Part shown: positions 48,055 through 54,828 of the stretch, piece by piece
Layout of the letters: each line of letters starts with the position of its first letter
Position numbering within the stretch: the first letter of the stretch is position 1
Source: Streptomyces sp. NBC_01233
GTDB lineage: Bacteria > Actinomycetota > Actinomycetes > Streptomycetales > Streptomycetaceae
Length of the DNA: 54,828 nucleotides
NCBI RefSeq assembly: GCF_035989305.1
Contig: NZ_CP108516.1
Coordinates: 1 to 54,828, forward strand
Direction: 5' to 3'
Program-made: the position numbers and the translations under genes
Notes under the pieces: model-generated
Database searches by the model: none
Told to the model about the DNA's origin: nothing
Seen by the model: the letters and a program-made list of their open reading frames with translations, nothing else

Positions 48055-48060
48055 CCCACG
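48055..48060 (+). repeat. right copy of IS target duplication
   Basis: CCCACG, matching 45007-45012. The ATPase reading frame resumes directly after it. Confidence 0.85.
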
Positions 48061-48233
48061 AGATCTTCGGCCTCGAAGTGATGAGGTCCGGCTTCTACGC
48101 CGAGGTCGAGAGGGCCGTCGACGAGTTCGGCGACTACGAAGAGGTGATCAACCACTTCAGCGGGCAGCTCGGGGACGAGGCCAGAGGCCTCGTCCGCATC
48201 CTGCTGGCCGACCGCGAGGGAGGGGAGCTCTGA
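48061..48233 (+). pseudogene. severed 3' end of the Septu-like ATPase gene
   Basis: 57 codons beginning EIFGLEVMRSGFYAEVER and ending DREGGEL. They are in frame with codon 452 of the 5' part once the element and one target copy are removed. The stop overlaps the ATG of the HNH gene by one base, showing the original tight coupling. Confidence 0.9.
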
Positions 48234-49087
48234 TGTGGCCGCTGAACCCGCCGACGGTCAGCGCCAGGAGCAGCTGGGAGACCTGCACCAGCAAGTCTCG
48301 CGACACCGTCGCCAATGGGAACCTCGGAGCCAGCCTCCGCGAGGCAGTCGACGCCGCAGAGGAGGCCGCGACGACCCTCCGGATCGCCGCCCAAGCACGC
48401 ACCCTGCACAACCTGAAGGCGGAGAACTTCAAGATCGAGGGCATACCCGACAAGCGGGTCGCGGACATCGTCTACGGCAGCGGCATGACGAAGGGGCCCG
48501 GCCGCGACATCTACGACGCACTCATGGACGCCCCTGAGGACGAGCTGTGCCCGCTGTGCCGGCACAGCGATGTGACCGAGCTCGACCACGTCATGCCCAA
48601 GGCGGCCTACCCAGCCCTGTGCGTCGCCCCCGAGAACCTCGTACCGGTCTGCGGAATCTGCAACCACATCAAGAACGACCGGGCGGCCGCGGACGCCGAG
48701 GACGTGCTGCTGCACCCGTACTTCGAGCACACCGACACCGTGAACTGGCTGGACGCGACGCTCGCCACATCCGCCCTCGACGCGGGCCGCCTGACGTACT
48801 TCGTCAATCCTCCGCCCGGCTGGGGCGGCACCTTCACCGCCCGCGTCCGCCGCCAGTTCGACCTTCTAGAACTGGGACGGCGGTACAGCATCAAGGCCAA
48901 CCAGACCCTCAGGGGCATCCACCACCACCTCGTCAGGCAGCTCAAGTCCGGGGGCAGGGCCGCCGTCAGGACCCACCTGACGGACATGGCCGCCAGCCAC
49001 CTGGTCGCCGACCCGAACAGCTGGACCGGGGTGGCCTACCGAACCTGGGGCGCGAACGACGACTTCTGCGAAGGCCGCTTCTGGTAG
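48233..49087 (+). CDS. Septu (PtuB)-like HNH endonuclease
   Basis: 284 residues, ATG at 48233 overlapping the ATPase stop, with GGAGGGGAG upstream. Residues ~25-60 are helical. The HNH motif is complete: C106-x2-C109, DHVMPK (D118, H119), PENLVPVCGICNHIKNDR (N135, C140-x2-C143, N144, K147). The C-terminal half has a beta region (GRLTYFVNPPPGWGGTFTARVRRQF) and a helical end. In Septu, PtuB is the nuclease that PtuA holds and activates. The IS upstream probably separates it from its promoter, although its own coding sequence is intact. Confidence 0.85.
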   Translation: MWPLNPPTVSARSSWETCTSKSRDTVANGNLGASLREAVDAAEEAATTLRIAAQARTLHNLKAENFKIEGIPDKRVADIVYGSGMTKGPGRDIYDALMDAPEDELCPLCRHSDVTELDHVMPKAAYPALCVAPENLVPVCGICNHIKNDRAAADAEDVLLHPYFEHTDTVNWLDATLATSALDAGRLTYFVNPPPGWGGTFTARVRRQFDLLELGRRYSIKANQTLRGIHHHLVRQLKSGGRAAVRTHLTDMAASHLVADPNSWTGVAYRTWGANDDFCEGRFW

Positions 49088-49517
49088 CCCGTGCTACCCC
49101 CGAGGGGCGACGGTGGCCGGCGTGCACGAGCTCTGCGCCGCCACTGCCATAACCCTGCGCATCCCACTGACATCCACCCTGCGCACGACAACCGGCATCG
49201 CACACCGTGATCACCGCCTCGCGGGTCCGGTCGCCGGAACTCCGCCGGAGAACCGCTCAGCACCCATGCCTCCCCAGTGGTCGCCAGTGCCAGCGATCCG
49301 GGACCGGCTGACCTCATCAGCCTGTGTCCTCCCAGCTCCTGAGCACGTTGTAGGTCAACCGGGGATCCGGAGTTACGGTGGATCTCCCTTTCGCGCCGTT
49401 CAAGATCAAAAACAAGGGATGTACAAAGGGGGTTACCCTAACGGGTAACCCCGGCCCCGGCCGGTGAACAGCAACAGCACAAGCGCACAAGGTGCGTAGG
49501 GAAGTCGGGGGGCGCCG
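49088..49517. other. intergenic upstream of the relaxase, candidate oriT region
   Basis: About 430 bp without a gene. The right half is A/T-richer (CAAGATCAAAAACAAGG). At 49429-49452 GGGGTTACCC, TAAC, GGGTAACCCC forms perfect 10-bp arms, 66 bp before the relaxase start. MobF relaxases usually nick just upstream of their own gene, and inverted repeats are the relaxase-binding part of such sites. Confidence 0.55.
49429..49452. repeat. 10-bp-arm inverted repeat, candidate relaxase-binding site
   Basis: Perfect arms GGGGTTACCC / GGGTAACCCC with a 4-nt loop, directly after an A-rich stretch. Could be the oriT hairpin or an operator of the relaxase gene. Confidence 0.6.
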
Positions 49518-52500
49518 GTGGCGTGGGTGACGGAGATCAGCGCGGACGAGCAGGTCGACTACCGGCTGCGCAGGCACGCCGGATGCGGTGTGGTCGAGAG
49601 CACCGGCGCCGTGGTCGACGCCGATCAGGCCGTCGACCTCGACTCACCGGATCCCGCTGTCCGTTACCGTCTGCAATCGGACGGGGTGCTCGTCTGGATG
49701 GGGACCGGCCTGGACGCGGTCGGTCTCACCGAGGGCCAGGCCCTCGACCACGAGGGCGAGGAAGCCGCCCGGCGGCTGATGAAGGGCTGCCACCCAAAGA
49801 CCGGCGCCCGCCTCGCGGGATCGGCCACGTCGGTCCGCGCGCACGAGTTGGCGACGCTCACGGTGGCCCCGCTGGTGAAGGCGATCGAGGCCGCCGCGGC
49901 CGGGGCCGGGGTGGAGCCGGAGGCGCTGCTGGACGGCAAGCCGTACCAGCAGAAGAAGCTGGGCCAGCAGCAGCGGATGGTGAACCGCAAGGGCGAGGCC
50001 CACCGCCTCCACGTCGAGACCCTGCACAAGCTGGCCCGCGCTGCCGGCCTCGACCTCGCCGACGTCTACACCGCCGCCGAGCTGGCGACCGCGCGGGAGC
50101 ACCAGGACCTCCGCGTCGACTCGCGCGTGCGCGGCTGGGACCTGGTCCTCGACCTCCCCAAGTCGGACAGCGTGCTCGCCGGGCTCATGGGCGAGTTGGA
50201 CGAGGCCGCCTACCGGGCGATCGTGCACCGGGCGAAGGCGGAGACGTTCCGGCAGCTGGAGCGGTGGGTCGGCTACGGGGTCGGCAGCGAGGACGGCCAG
50301 CCGGTCCGCCTGGCGACGGGCGGTTTGGTCGGCTGGTCGGTCGAGCACCGCTCCGCCCGCCCGATGGGCGACGGCGCCCCCGGGGACCCGCACCTGCACC
50401 TGCACGTCGTCATCGCCAACATGGCGCGCTGCACGGATGGCAAGTGGCGCTCGATCGCCAACTCCGGCAGCGACCTGTACCGCCACGCCAGCGCGGCCGA
50501 CGCCTACTTCAAGGCCCGCGTCAGGTCGCTGACGTACGAGCGGTTCGGCGTACGCCGCACCCAGGCCGCCACGACCGGCGCGTGGGAGGTCGACGGGATC
50601 CCCGAGCAGTTGCGCGACGCCTTCTCCCGCCGCTCGGCGATGGTGACCGAGGAACTGGGCGCGGACGCCACCCGGGAGGACCAGCAGCGCCTGGCCGGCG
50701 AGACCCGCCGCGCCAAGCATCAGGCGGACGCGGCCGGGATGCGGGAGTCGTGGCGCGAGCGGGCGGAGGCCGCCGGGGTTGACGTCGACGCGATGGTGGC
50801 CGCCGCGGCGCCCGGCGGGCCGGGCCCGGACGGCGGCGCCACACTCGCCGGCCCAGGTGGCGGTCCGCAGATCCCGCCGCCGGCTGACATCGCCGCCGTG
50901 GTCTTCCACCCCGAGAACGGGGTGACCGCCACGAAGAAGAGCTTCAACCGGGCCGAGCTCCTGGCCGCCGTCGGCAACGCCCTGCCGTACGGGATCGGCG
51001 AGGACCCGGGCGCCCTGGAGCGCCTGGCCGACGACGTGCTGCGCGTCGAGGGGTACGCGGTGGCCCTGCCCCACGTCGGCTCCACCGTCATGAGCAGCAC
51101 CGACCGGTACACCACCGCCGACGTCCTGGCCGCCGAGGAGACGGCGATCGAGCAGGCCACCGCCCGCTACGGCGACGGCTCCGTCCGGCTGACCGCCGCC
51201 CAGGCCGAGGCCGCTATGAGCGTCTTCTCCGTGGCGGCCGGGTTCGAGCTGTCCGCCCAGCAGCGGCAGGTCGTCACGCGTCTGCTGACCGCCGGGCACG
51301 GCGTCGAGGCCGTCATCGGCGTGGCCGGCGCGGGCAAGTCCACGTTGATGGACGCGTGCCGGATCGGGTGGGACGCCACCGGCAAGACGTACGCGGGCGC
51401 GTGCCTGTCCGCCGTCGGCGCCAAGGGCCTTGAGGACGCCTCCGCGATCCCCTCGCGCACGGTCGCGTCCTGGCTGCAGCAAATCGAGAGCGGCCGCGGC
51501 CTGACCGGGGTCGACGTCTTGGTCCTGGACGAGGCGGTGATGACCGACGACCGGTCCGCCGCCAAGCTCCTCGCCGAGGCCGCCCGCACCGGCACGAAGC
51601 TCGTCGCGATCGGCGACCCCAAGCAGCTCCAGGCCGTGGGCGTGGGGGGCTGGTTCCGCGAGGTCCACCGGCTGGTGGACGGCGAGGTCCTCACCGAGAA
51701 CCGGCGCCAGGAGCACGAGGCGGAGCGGGCCGCGCTGGAGGTGTGGCGGACCGGCGACCACCAGCGGGCGCTGGAGATGCTCGCCGCCGGCGGGCGGGTC
51801 CACGCCGCCCGGACCGCCGACGAGGCGCGCTCCGAGATGCTGATGGCGTGGGACGAGCTGCGCCGGGTCTGGCCCGACGAGCAGGACCTGGTGGAGAACT
51901 TGGTGGTTCTCGCCGCGCGGAACGTGGACGTCGACGCGCTCAACTCCGGCGCGCAGCAGATCCGGCGGGCCGCCGGCGAACTGGGCGCCGAGCAGACCTA
52001 CGCCCTGCCGGGCGGGGGCTCCCTCAGCCTCGCCGAGGGGGACCTGGTCCGCGTCCGCGTCAACGACTACCGGAGCCGCCGCGGCGGGGGCCCCGACGTC
52101 CTCAACGGGTACCGCGCGGTGGTGACCGCGATCCGCGAGGACCGGCACGTCGAGATCACCTGGCGGACCAAGGACCAGAACCCCGACGGCAGCGTCCGGA
52201 CCGAGTCGGCGTGGATGAGGCCGGACGACATCGGCGCAGGCGCCCTGTCCCTCGGCTACGCGATGACCGTGGCCGCCTCCCAGGGCCTGACCTGCCACAC
52301 CAGCCTGCTGTACGGCCACGGCAGCAATGCGTTCGCCACCTACCCGGGCATCACCCGCGCCCGGCACGCCAACCACCTCTGGCTGCCCCTGGAGGTCATC
52401 GAGGACCAGCGCACCCAGCAGCTGCTCGGGGCCGCCCGCTCCGAGACCGAGCAGCTGCACCGCGCGGTCTCCGCGTTCGCCCGCTTCCTGGGGCAGTCCC

Positions 52501-53678
52501 AGCCCGACGGCATGGTCTCCGACGAGCTGCGGCCCGCCCCGGAGCCCGTGGCAGTGCCGCACCAGGTCGAGGCCGAGCAGGTCCGGGCCCGCGAAAGCGT
52601 CGAGGCATCCCTCCAAGAAGCCCGGCGGGTGGTGGTGTCCGGGCGGGCGGCCCGGATGAAGTCGACCTCCACCACGGGCTCGACCGAGGACTCCCGGCGC
52701 CGCCACGCCGAGAAGCAGGCCCGCTTCCAGCAGCACCAGGAGCCCGCCCTCGGCGAGCGCCAGGAGCCCGGCGAGCCGGACGTCCCGGACTGGAAGGTCC
52801 GGCCGTACGGCAGCCGTATCGACACGGCCCTCGCCGACGACCTCGTCTACTTCCTCAAGCAGGTGGAGGCGTACGAGAAGAAGGCGGCCGCGGCCCGCGC
52901 AGCCCACCAGGTCCTGAACGAGCGGATGGAGCAGGAGCGGGCCGCCGGAGCCAGCCGCGGCCAGCAGTGGGCGCGCGACGCCGGAGTCGTCCTCGACCAG
53001 GCCGTCGCGCATCTGACGACGGCGTTCGAGGAAGCGGGCCGGGCACGGGTGGCCGACGCGCAGGCCAAGCAGGCCCGGGAGGTGATCCTGCCCGACATCG
53101 CCAAGCAGCTGCAGTCGTCCCGGATCGCGCTGCGGCTGGCCGGCAGCAGCAGGAAGGAAGTTCAGCAGCTGCACGAGCACTACCTCGGCCAGGCCGTCGG
53201 CGGCGAGGACGAGCAGGCCCGCGCACGGCGGGCCAGCGACGATGCCCGCCTGGCCGCCTGGGAGTCGGTGAAGTCCAGCCCGTACGCCGAGGCCCTCGGC
53301 GCGACCGGACATGCGCCGGCCCTGGACGTCCTTGCGCAGCGGCTGGCCGACATGCGCCAGCAGTGGGTGCCGGTGCTGGCCCAGGCCAAGGACGCGCTCG
53401 ACGAGCGGAAGCTGGGCGAGCACCACGGCGTCGCCCAGGCCGCGATGCAGGAGGCCACGAACTGGCGTGGCCACGCCGCCCTGGCGCAGGCCGAGCAGCA
53501 GCGGCGCCGGATCCTCGCCGAGACGCACCCCGACTTCCACAACGCCGAGACCGCGGCCCGCATCTTCCACGCACGCCTGGCCGAAGCTCAGCAACAGCAG
53601 CAGAAGCGGCAGGCACCGGCACGGGCCACAGCCCCGGCGCAGACACCGAAGCAAAAGGGACCCCGGGTACGGCCCTGA
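49518..53678 (+). CDS. MobF-type conjugative relaxase with RecD-like helicase (TraA/TrwC family)
   Basis: 1386 residues, GTG start after a G-rich ribosome-binding site. The relaxase domain (1-~330) has the three-His metal motif PHLHLHVVIAN (H292, H294, H296) and an N-terminal Tyr (Y15 in EQVDYRL) as candidate nucleophile. Its beginning is unlike the standard MobF start. The helicase has Walker A GVAGAGKST (~601-609), VLVLDEAVM, AIGDPKQLQAVG, and motif V MTVAASQGLT. The C-terminal ~330 residues are charged coiled coil. It should nick at oriT, stay bound to the 5' end and unwind the plasmid for transfer of a single strand. The FtsK/TraB-like protein is the only motor seen that could serve as its coupling protein. 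Confidence 0.9.
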   Translation: MAWVTEISADEQVDYRLRRHAGCGVVESTGAVVDADQAVDLDSPDPAVRYRLQSDGVLVWMGTGLDAVGLTEGQALDHEGEEAARRLMKGCHPKTGARLAGSATSVRAHELATLTVAPLVKAIEAAAAGAGVEPEALLDGKPYQQKKLGQQQRMVNRKGEAHRLHVETLHKLARAAGLDLADVYTAAELATAREHQDLRVDSRVRGWDLVLDLPKSDSVLAGLMGELDEAAYRAIVHRAKAETFRQLERWVGYGVGSEDGQPVRLATGGLVGWSVEHRSARPMGDGAPGDPHLHLHVVIANMARCTDGKWRSIANSGSDLYRHASAADAYFKARVRSLTYERFGVRRTQAATTGAWEVDGIPEQLRDAFSRRSAMVTEELGADATREDQQRLAGETRRAKHQADAAGMRESWRERAEAAGVDVDAMVAAAAPGGPGPDGGATLAGPGGGPQIPPPADIAAVVFHPENGVTATKKSFNRAELLAAVGNALPYGIGEDPGALERLADDVLRVEGYAVALPHVGSTVMSSTDRYTTADVLAAEETAIEQATARYGDGSVRLTAAQAEAAMSVFSVAAGFELSAQQRQVVTRLLTAGHGVEAVIGVAGAGKSTLMDACRIGWDATGKTYAGACLSAVGAKGLEDASAIPSRTVASWLQQIESGRGLTGVDVLVLDEAVMTDDRSAAKLLAEAARTGTKLVAIGDPKQLQAVGVGGWFREVHRLVDGEVLTENRRQEHEAERAALEVWRTGDHQRALEMLAAGGRVHAARTADEARSEMLMAWDELRRVWPDEQDLVENLVVLAARNVDVDALNSGAQQIRRAAGELGAEQTYALPGGGSLSLAEGDLVRVRVNDYRSRRGGGPDVLNGYRAVVTAIREDRHVEITWRTKDQNPDGSVRTESAWMRPDDIGAGALSLGYAMTVAASQGLTCHTSLLYGHGSNAFATYPGITRARHANHLWLPLEVIEDQRTQQLLGAARSETEQLHRAVSAFARFLGQSQPDGMVSDELRPAPEPVAVPHQVEAEQVRARESVEASLQEARRVVVSGRAARMKSTSTTGSTEDSRRRHAEKQARFQQHQEPALGERQEPGEPDVPDWKVRPYGSRIDTALADDLVYFLKQVEAYEKKAAAARAAHQVLNERMEQERAAGASRGQQWARDAGVVLDQAVAHLTTAFEEAGRARVADAQAKQAREVILPDIAKQLQSSRIALRLAGSSRKEVQQLHEHYLGQAVGGEDEQARARRASDDARLAAWESVKSSPYAEALGATGHAPALDVLAQRLADMRQQWVPVLAQAKDALDERKLGEHHGVAQAAMQEATNWRGHAALAQAEQQRRRILAETHPDFHNAETAARIFHARLAEAQQQQQKRQAPARATAPAQTPKQKGPRVRP

Positions 53679-53830
53679 ACGCACGAGGGCGGTAGGCACA
53701 GGAAATTCTGCCGTCCCCGTCCTCTCCCGAGGGTGTCGTACAGAAGTAGTCGGCGTGCCGGGAACGGCAGGACGACCCCTTGACCACCAGGTCACAGCGG
53801 CGCCGCAGCTCCAGCCGGGCCGGTCTGGAG

Positions 53831-53914
53831 GCAAGTTGTAGGGCTAGTTGTGGAGCAAGCTGGAGAGCAAGTTGAAAGGCAGGTTGTAGGGCAAGTTGTA
53901 GAGCAAGCCGGACG
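53831..53914 (+). repeat. seven 12-bp tandem repeats
   Basis: Unit GCAAGTTGTAGR, copies at 53831, 53843, 53855, 53867, 53879, 53891 and 53903 with one to four changes each. A/T-richer than the surroundings. Confidence 0.85.
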
Positions 53915-54167
53915 AAGTCGTCGGGGACGGCCACGGTCCGCGCCGCCGCCCGGCCACGAAGGAGACCTCTCACCACGGCTATTGCGTGGACAGAGAGGTG
54001 TCGTCCTCCGATTCGGGCTTGCCCACCGGGTCTGACCTGCCGGAACGCGCCCGCTCCGGTTCTGGGGGGTCCCACTCCCGGTCCCACCCCCGGTGCAACG
54101 CCTAGTCCTCCTCTGCAACCACCCCTGCAGACAACCTCCGATGCAACTCACAGCGCGCCAAAAGAGC

Positions 54168-54265
54168 CTGGGCAAGCCTGCGAATCAGCGGCCAGACCCC
54201 CCTTGCCCGCCATGGAACCCTCGCGGGTCAAGGGTTGCCCTCCTGTCCTTCGCAGGCTTGCCCAG
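54168..54265. repeat. 17-bp perfect inverted repeat enclosing a second hairpin
   Basis: Arms 54168-54184 and 54249-54265 are exact complements, 64 bp apart. Between them CCCTTGCCCGC pairs with GCGGG-T-CAAGGG, so the whole segment can form a two-level cruciform or folded RNA. Confidence 0.8.
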
Positions 54266-54498
54266 CGCAGTCCGTCAGCTGCGAGGCCCCTCCCCCAGCA
54301 GCCGGCGCTCCGAGGAGGCACGGGCAGCGGACACCGGAGCGGGCGGGCGGAATTCGTCCGCCGCAGCCCGCTCCGCAGCTGTCCCCCGCGGAACCATCGG
54401 CGCCTCCTGGTCTGCGACGGCGGGGACCGGTCCGTGCCCGAGAGGGCGGCGCTTCGTGCTCATCGCCGAAGTTTCGCAGCCGTGCAGGACGTACCCGC

Positions 54499-54750
54499 CT
54501 ATCGGGTGCCAGAGGACTGACTCGGGCTGGCCGGGGCCGGCGTCGAGTTCGTAGGAGCATGACCGAACCCCGGGGTCAACAGCACCGCGAGCACGGTGAC
54601 AACGGCCGTCGCCGCCCCGATCGAGGTGCCCAGGTCCCCACGGCCCATGACCCCGTGGGGAGCCCGCGCGGTGTACTTGAAGACCGAGAAGCCGACGGCG
54701 AGACCCACCATGATGAGCAGGGCCGCCAGCGGCGCGATCTGAATGGTCAC
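54499..54750 (-). CDS. small two-helix membrane protein, paralogue of 7400-7639
   Basis: About 83 residues from a GTG at 54750, with GGAGGA upstream; the four codons above it in frame are not shared with the paralogue. TIQIAPLAALLIMVGLAVGFSVFKYTAR matches the other copy at nearly every position, followed by the same GRGDLGTSI loop, a second helix and a Ser/Pro tail. Function unknown; duplicated within the element. Confidence 0.8.
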   Translation of the reverse strand: MTIQIAPLAALLIMVGLAVGFSVFKYTARAPHGVMGRGDLGTSIGAATAVVTVLAVLLTPGFGHAPTNSTPAPASPSQSSGTR

Positions 54751-54828
54751 GAAGTCCTCCAAGCTGTGTCCGCCGCGAAACGGCGCTGGTTAGTCCGCGT
54801 ACGCAGACCTCAGCCCTTCGGTGGCAAA

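Larger units (their letters stand above)
53679..54498. other. ~820 bp without a confident gene, repeat-rich
   Basis: Contains the 12-bp tandem repeats (53831-53914) and the 17-bp inverted repeat (54168-54265), listed separately. Open frames on both strands across it have no ribosome-binding site and low-complexity products. May include transfer or replication sites. Confidence 0.5.

Noticed and set aside
49644..53834. A 1,396-residue open frame on the minus strand
   Set aside because: It is the antisense shadow of the relaxase gene, caused by high-GC codon bias; its product has no motifs while the plus strand has complete relaxase and helicase motifs.

Overview
The window is very GC-rich with strongly G/C-biased third codon positions, actinobacterial start-codon use (many GTG starts) and gene families typical of Streptomyces plasmids: ParA/ParB-like pairs, DnaB with a winged-helix partner, a replication-relaxation protein, a DUF2637/Spd-like membrane protein, an FtsK/TraB-like translocase and a MobF relaxase with a helicase domain. 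I read it as part of a large conjugative Streptomyces (or close relative) plasmid or plasmid-derived element. No rRNA, clear tRNA, CRISPR array, ribosomal-protein gene or telomere is visible.

Layout. 1-11340 is accessory: a secreted repeat protein; an XRE-type regulator divergent from a 31-residue peptide gene, a JmjC/cupin-4 oxygenase gene and an APH-type kinase gene; a replication-relaxation protein; a MerR-like DNA-binding protein; a serine recombinase with nested GTTTCA repeats beside it; and a GNAT-like/DUF6166 pair. 11400-19990 holds a headless gene remnant, a DUF1353 membrane protein, a terminase-small-subunit-like protein, the first partition pair, a degenerate tyrosine recombinase and a tandemly duplicated Phd-like protein. 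19993-25830 is the replication region: a 1.4 kb non-coding stretch with strong hairpins and GGTCGGAAATCCGACC repeats, then (minus strand) a DnaB C-domain paralogue with a changed Walker A, a complete DnaB and a winged-helix/zinc protein. 25834-27597 is a PP2C-like phosphatase with a DNA-binding partner, headed by two copies of a 17-bp palindrome.

28148-39821 is a run of plus-strand genes that looks like the transfer/spread block (small coupled genes, the DUF2637 protein, a 771-residue low-complexity protein, the FtsK/TraB-like translocase, small membrane proteins), divided by several strong hairpins. 39881-41559 is a second partition pair on the minus strand. 42053-43371 has a YidB-like protein and a Cys-pair protein. 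43656-49087 is a Septu-like ATPase plus HNH nuclease pair in which a 3,042-bp IS21-family element has split the ATPase gene, leaving a 6-bp target duplication. 49518-53678 is the MobF relaxase/helicase. The window ends with repeats and a small membrane protein that is a paralogue of one at 7400-7639.

How it works together: replication (iteron-like region, DnaB, winged-helix partner), stability (two ParA systems and possible TA-like factors), conjugation (relaxase, translocase, Spd-like proteins) and cargo. The most interesting cargo is the peptide/JmjC/APH cassette, which could be a small RiPP-like pathway, and the IS-broken Septu-like module. A family of five near-palindromic 21-bp sites, three of them at gene ends and two flanking the degenerate recombinase, suggests modular assembly of 1.5-18 kb.
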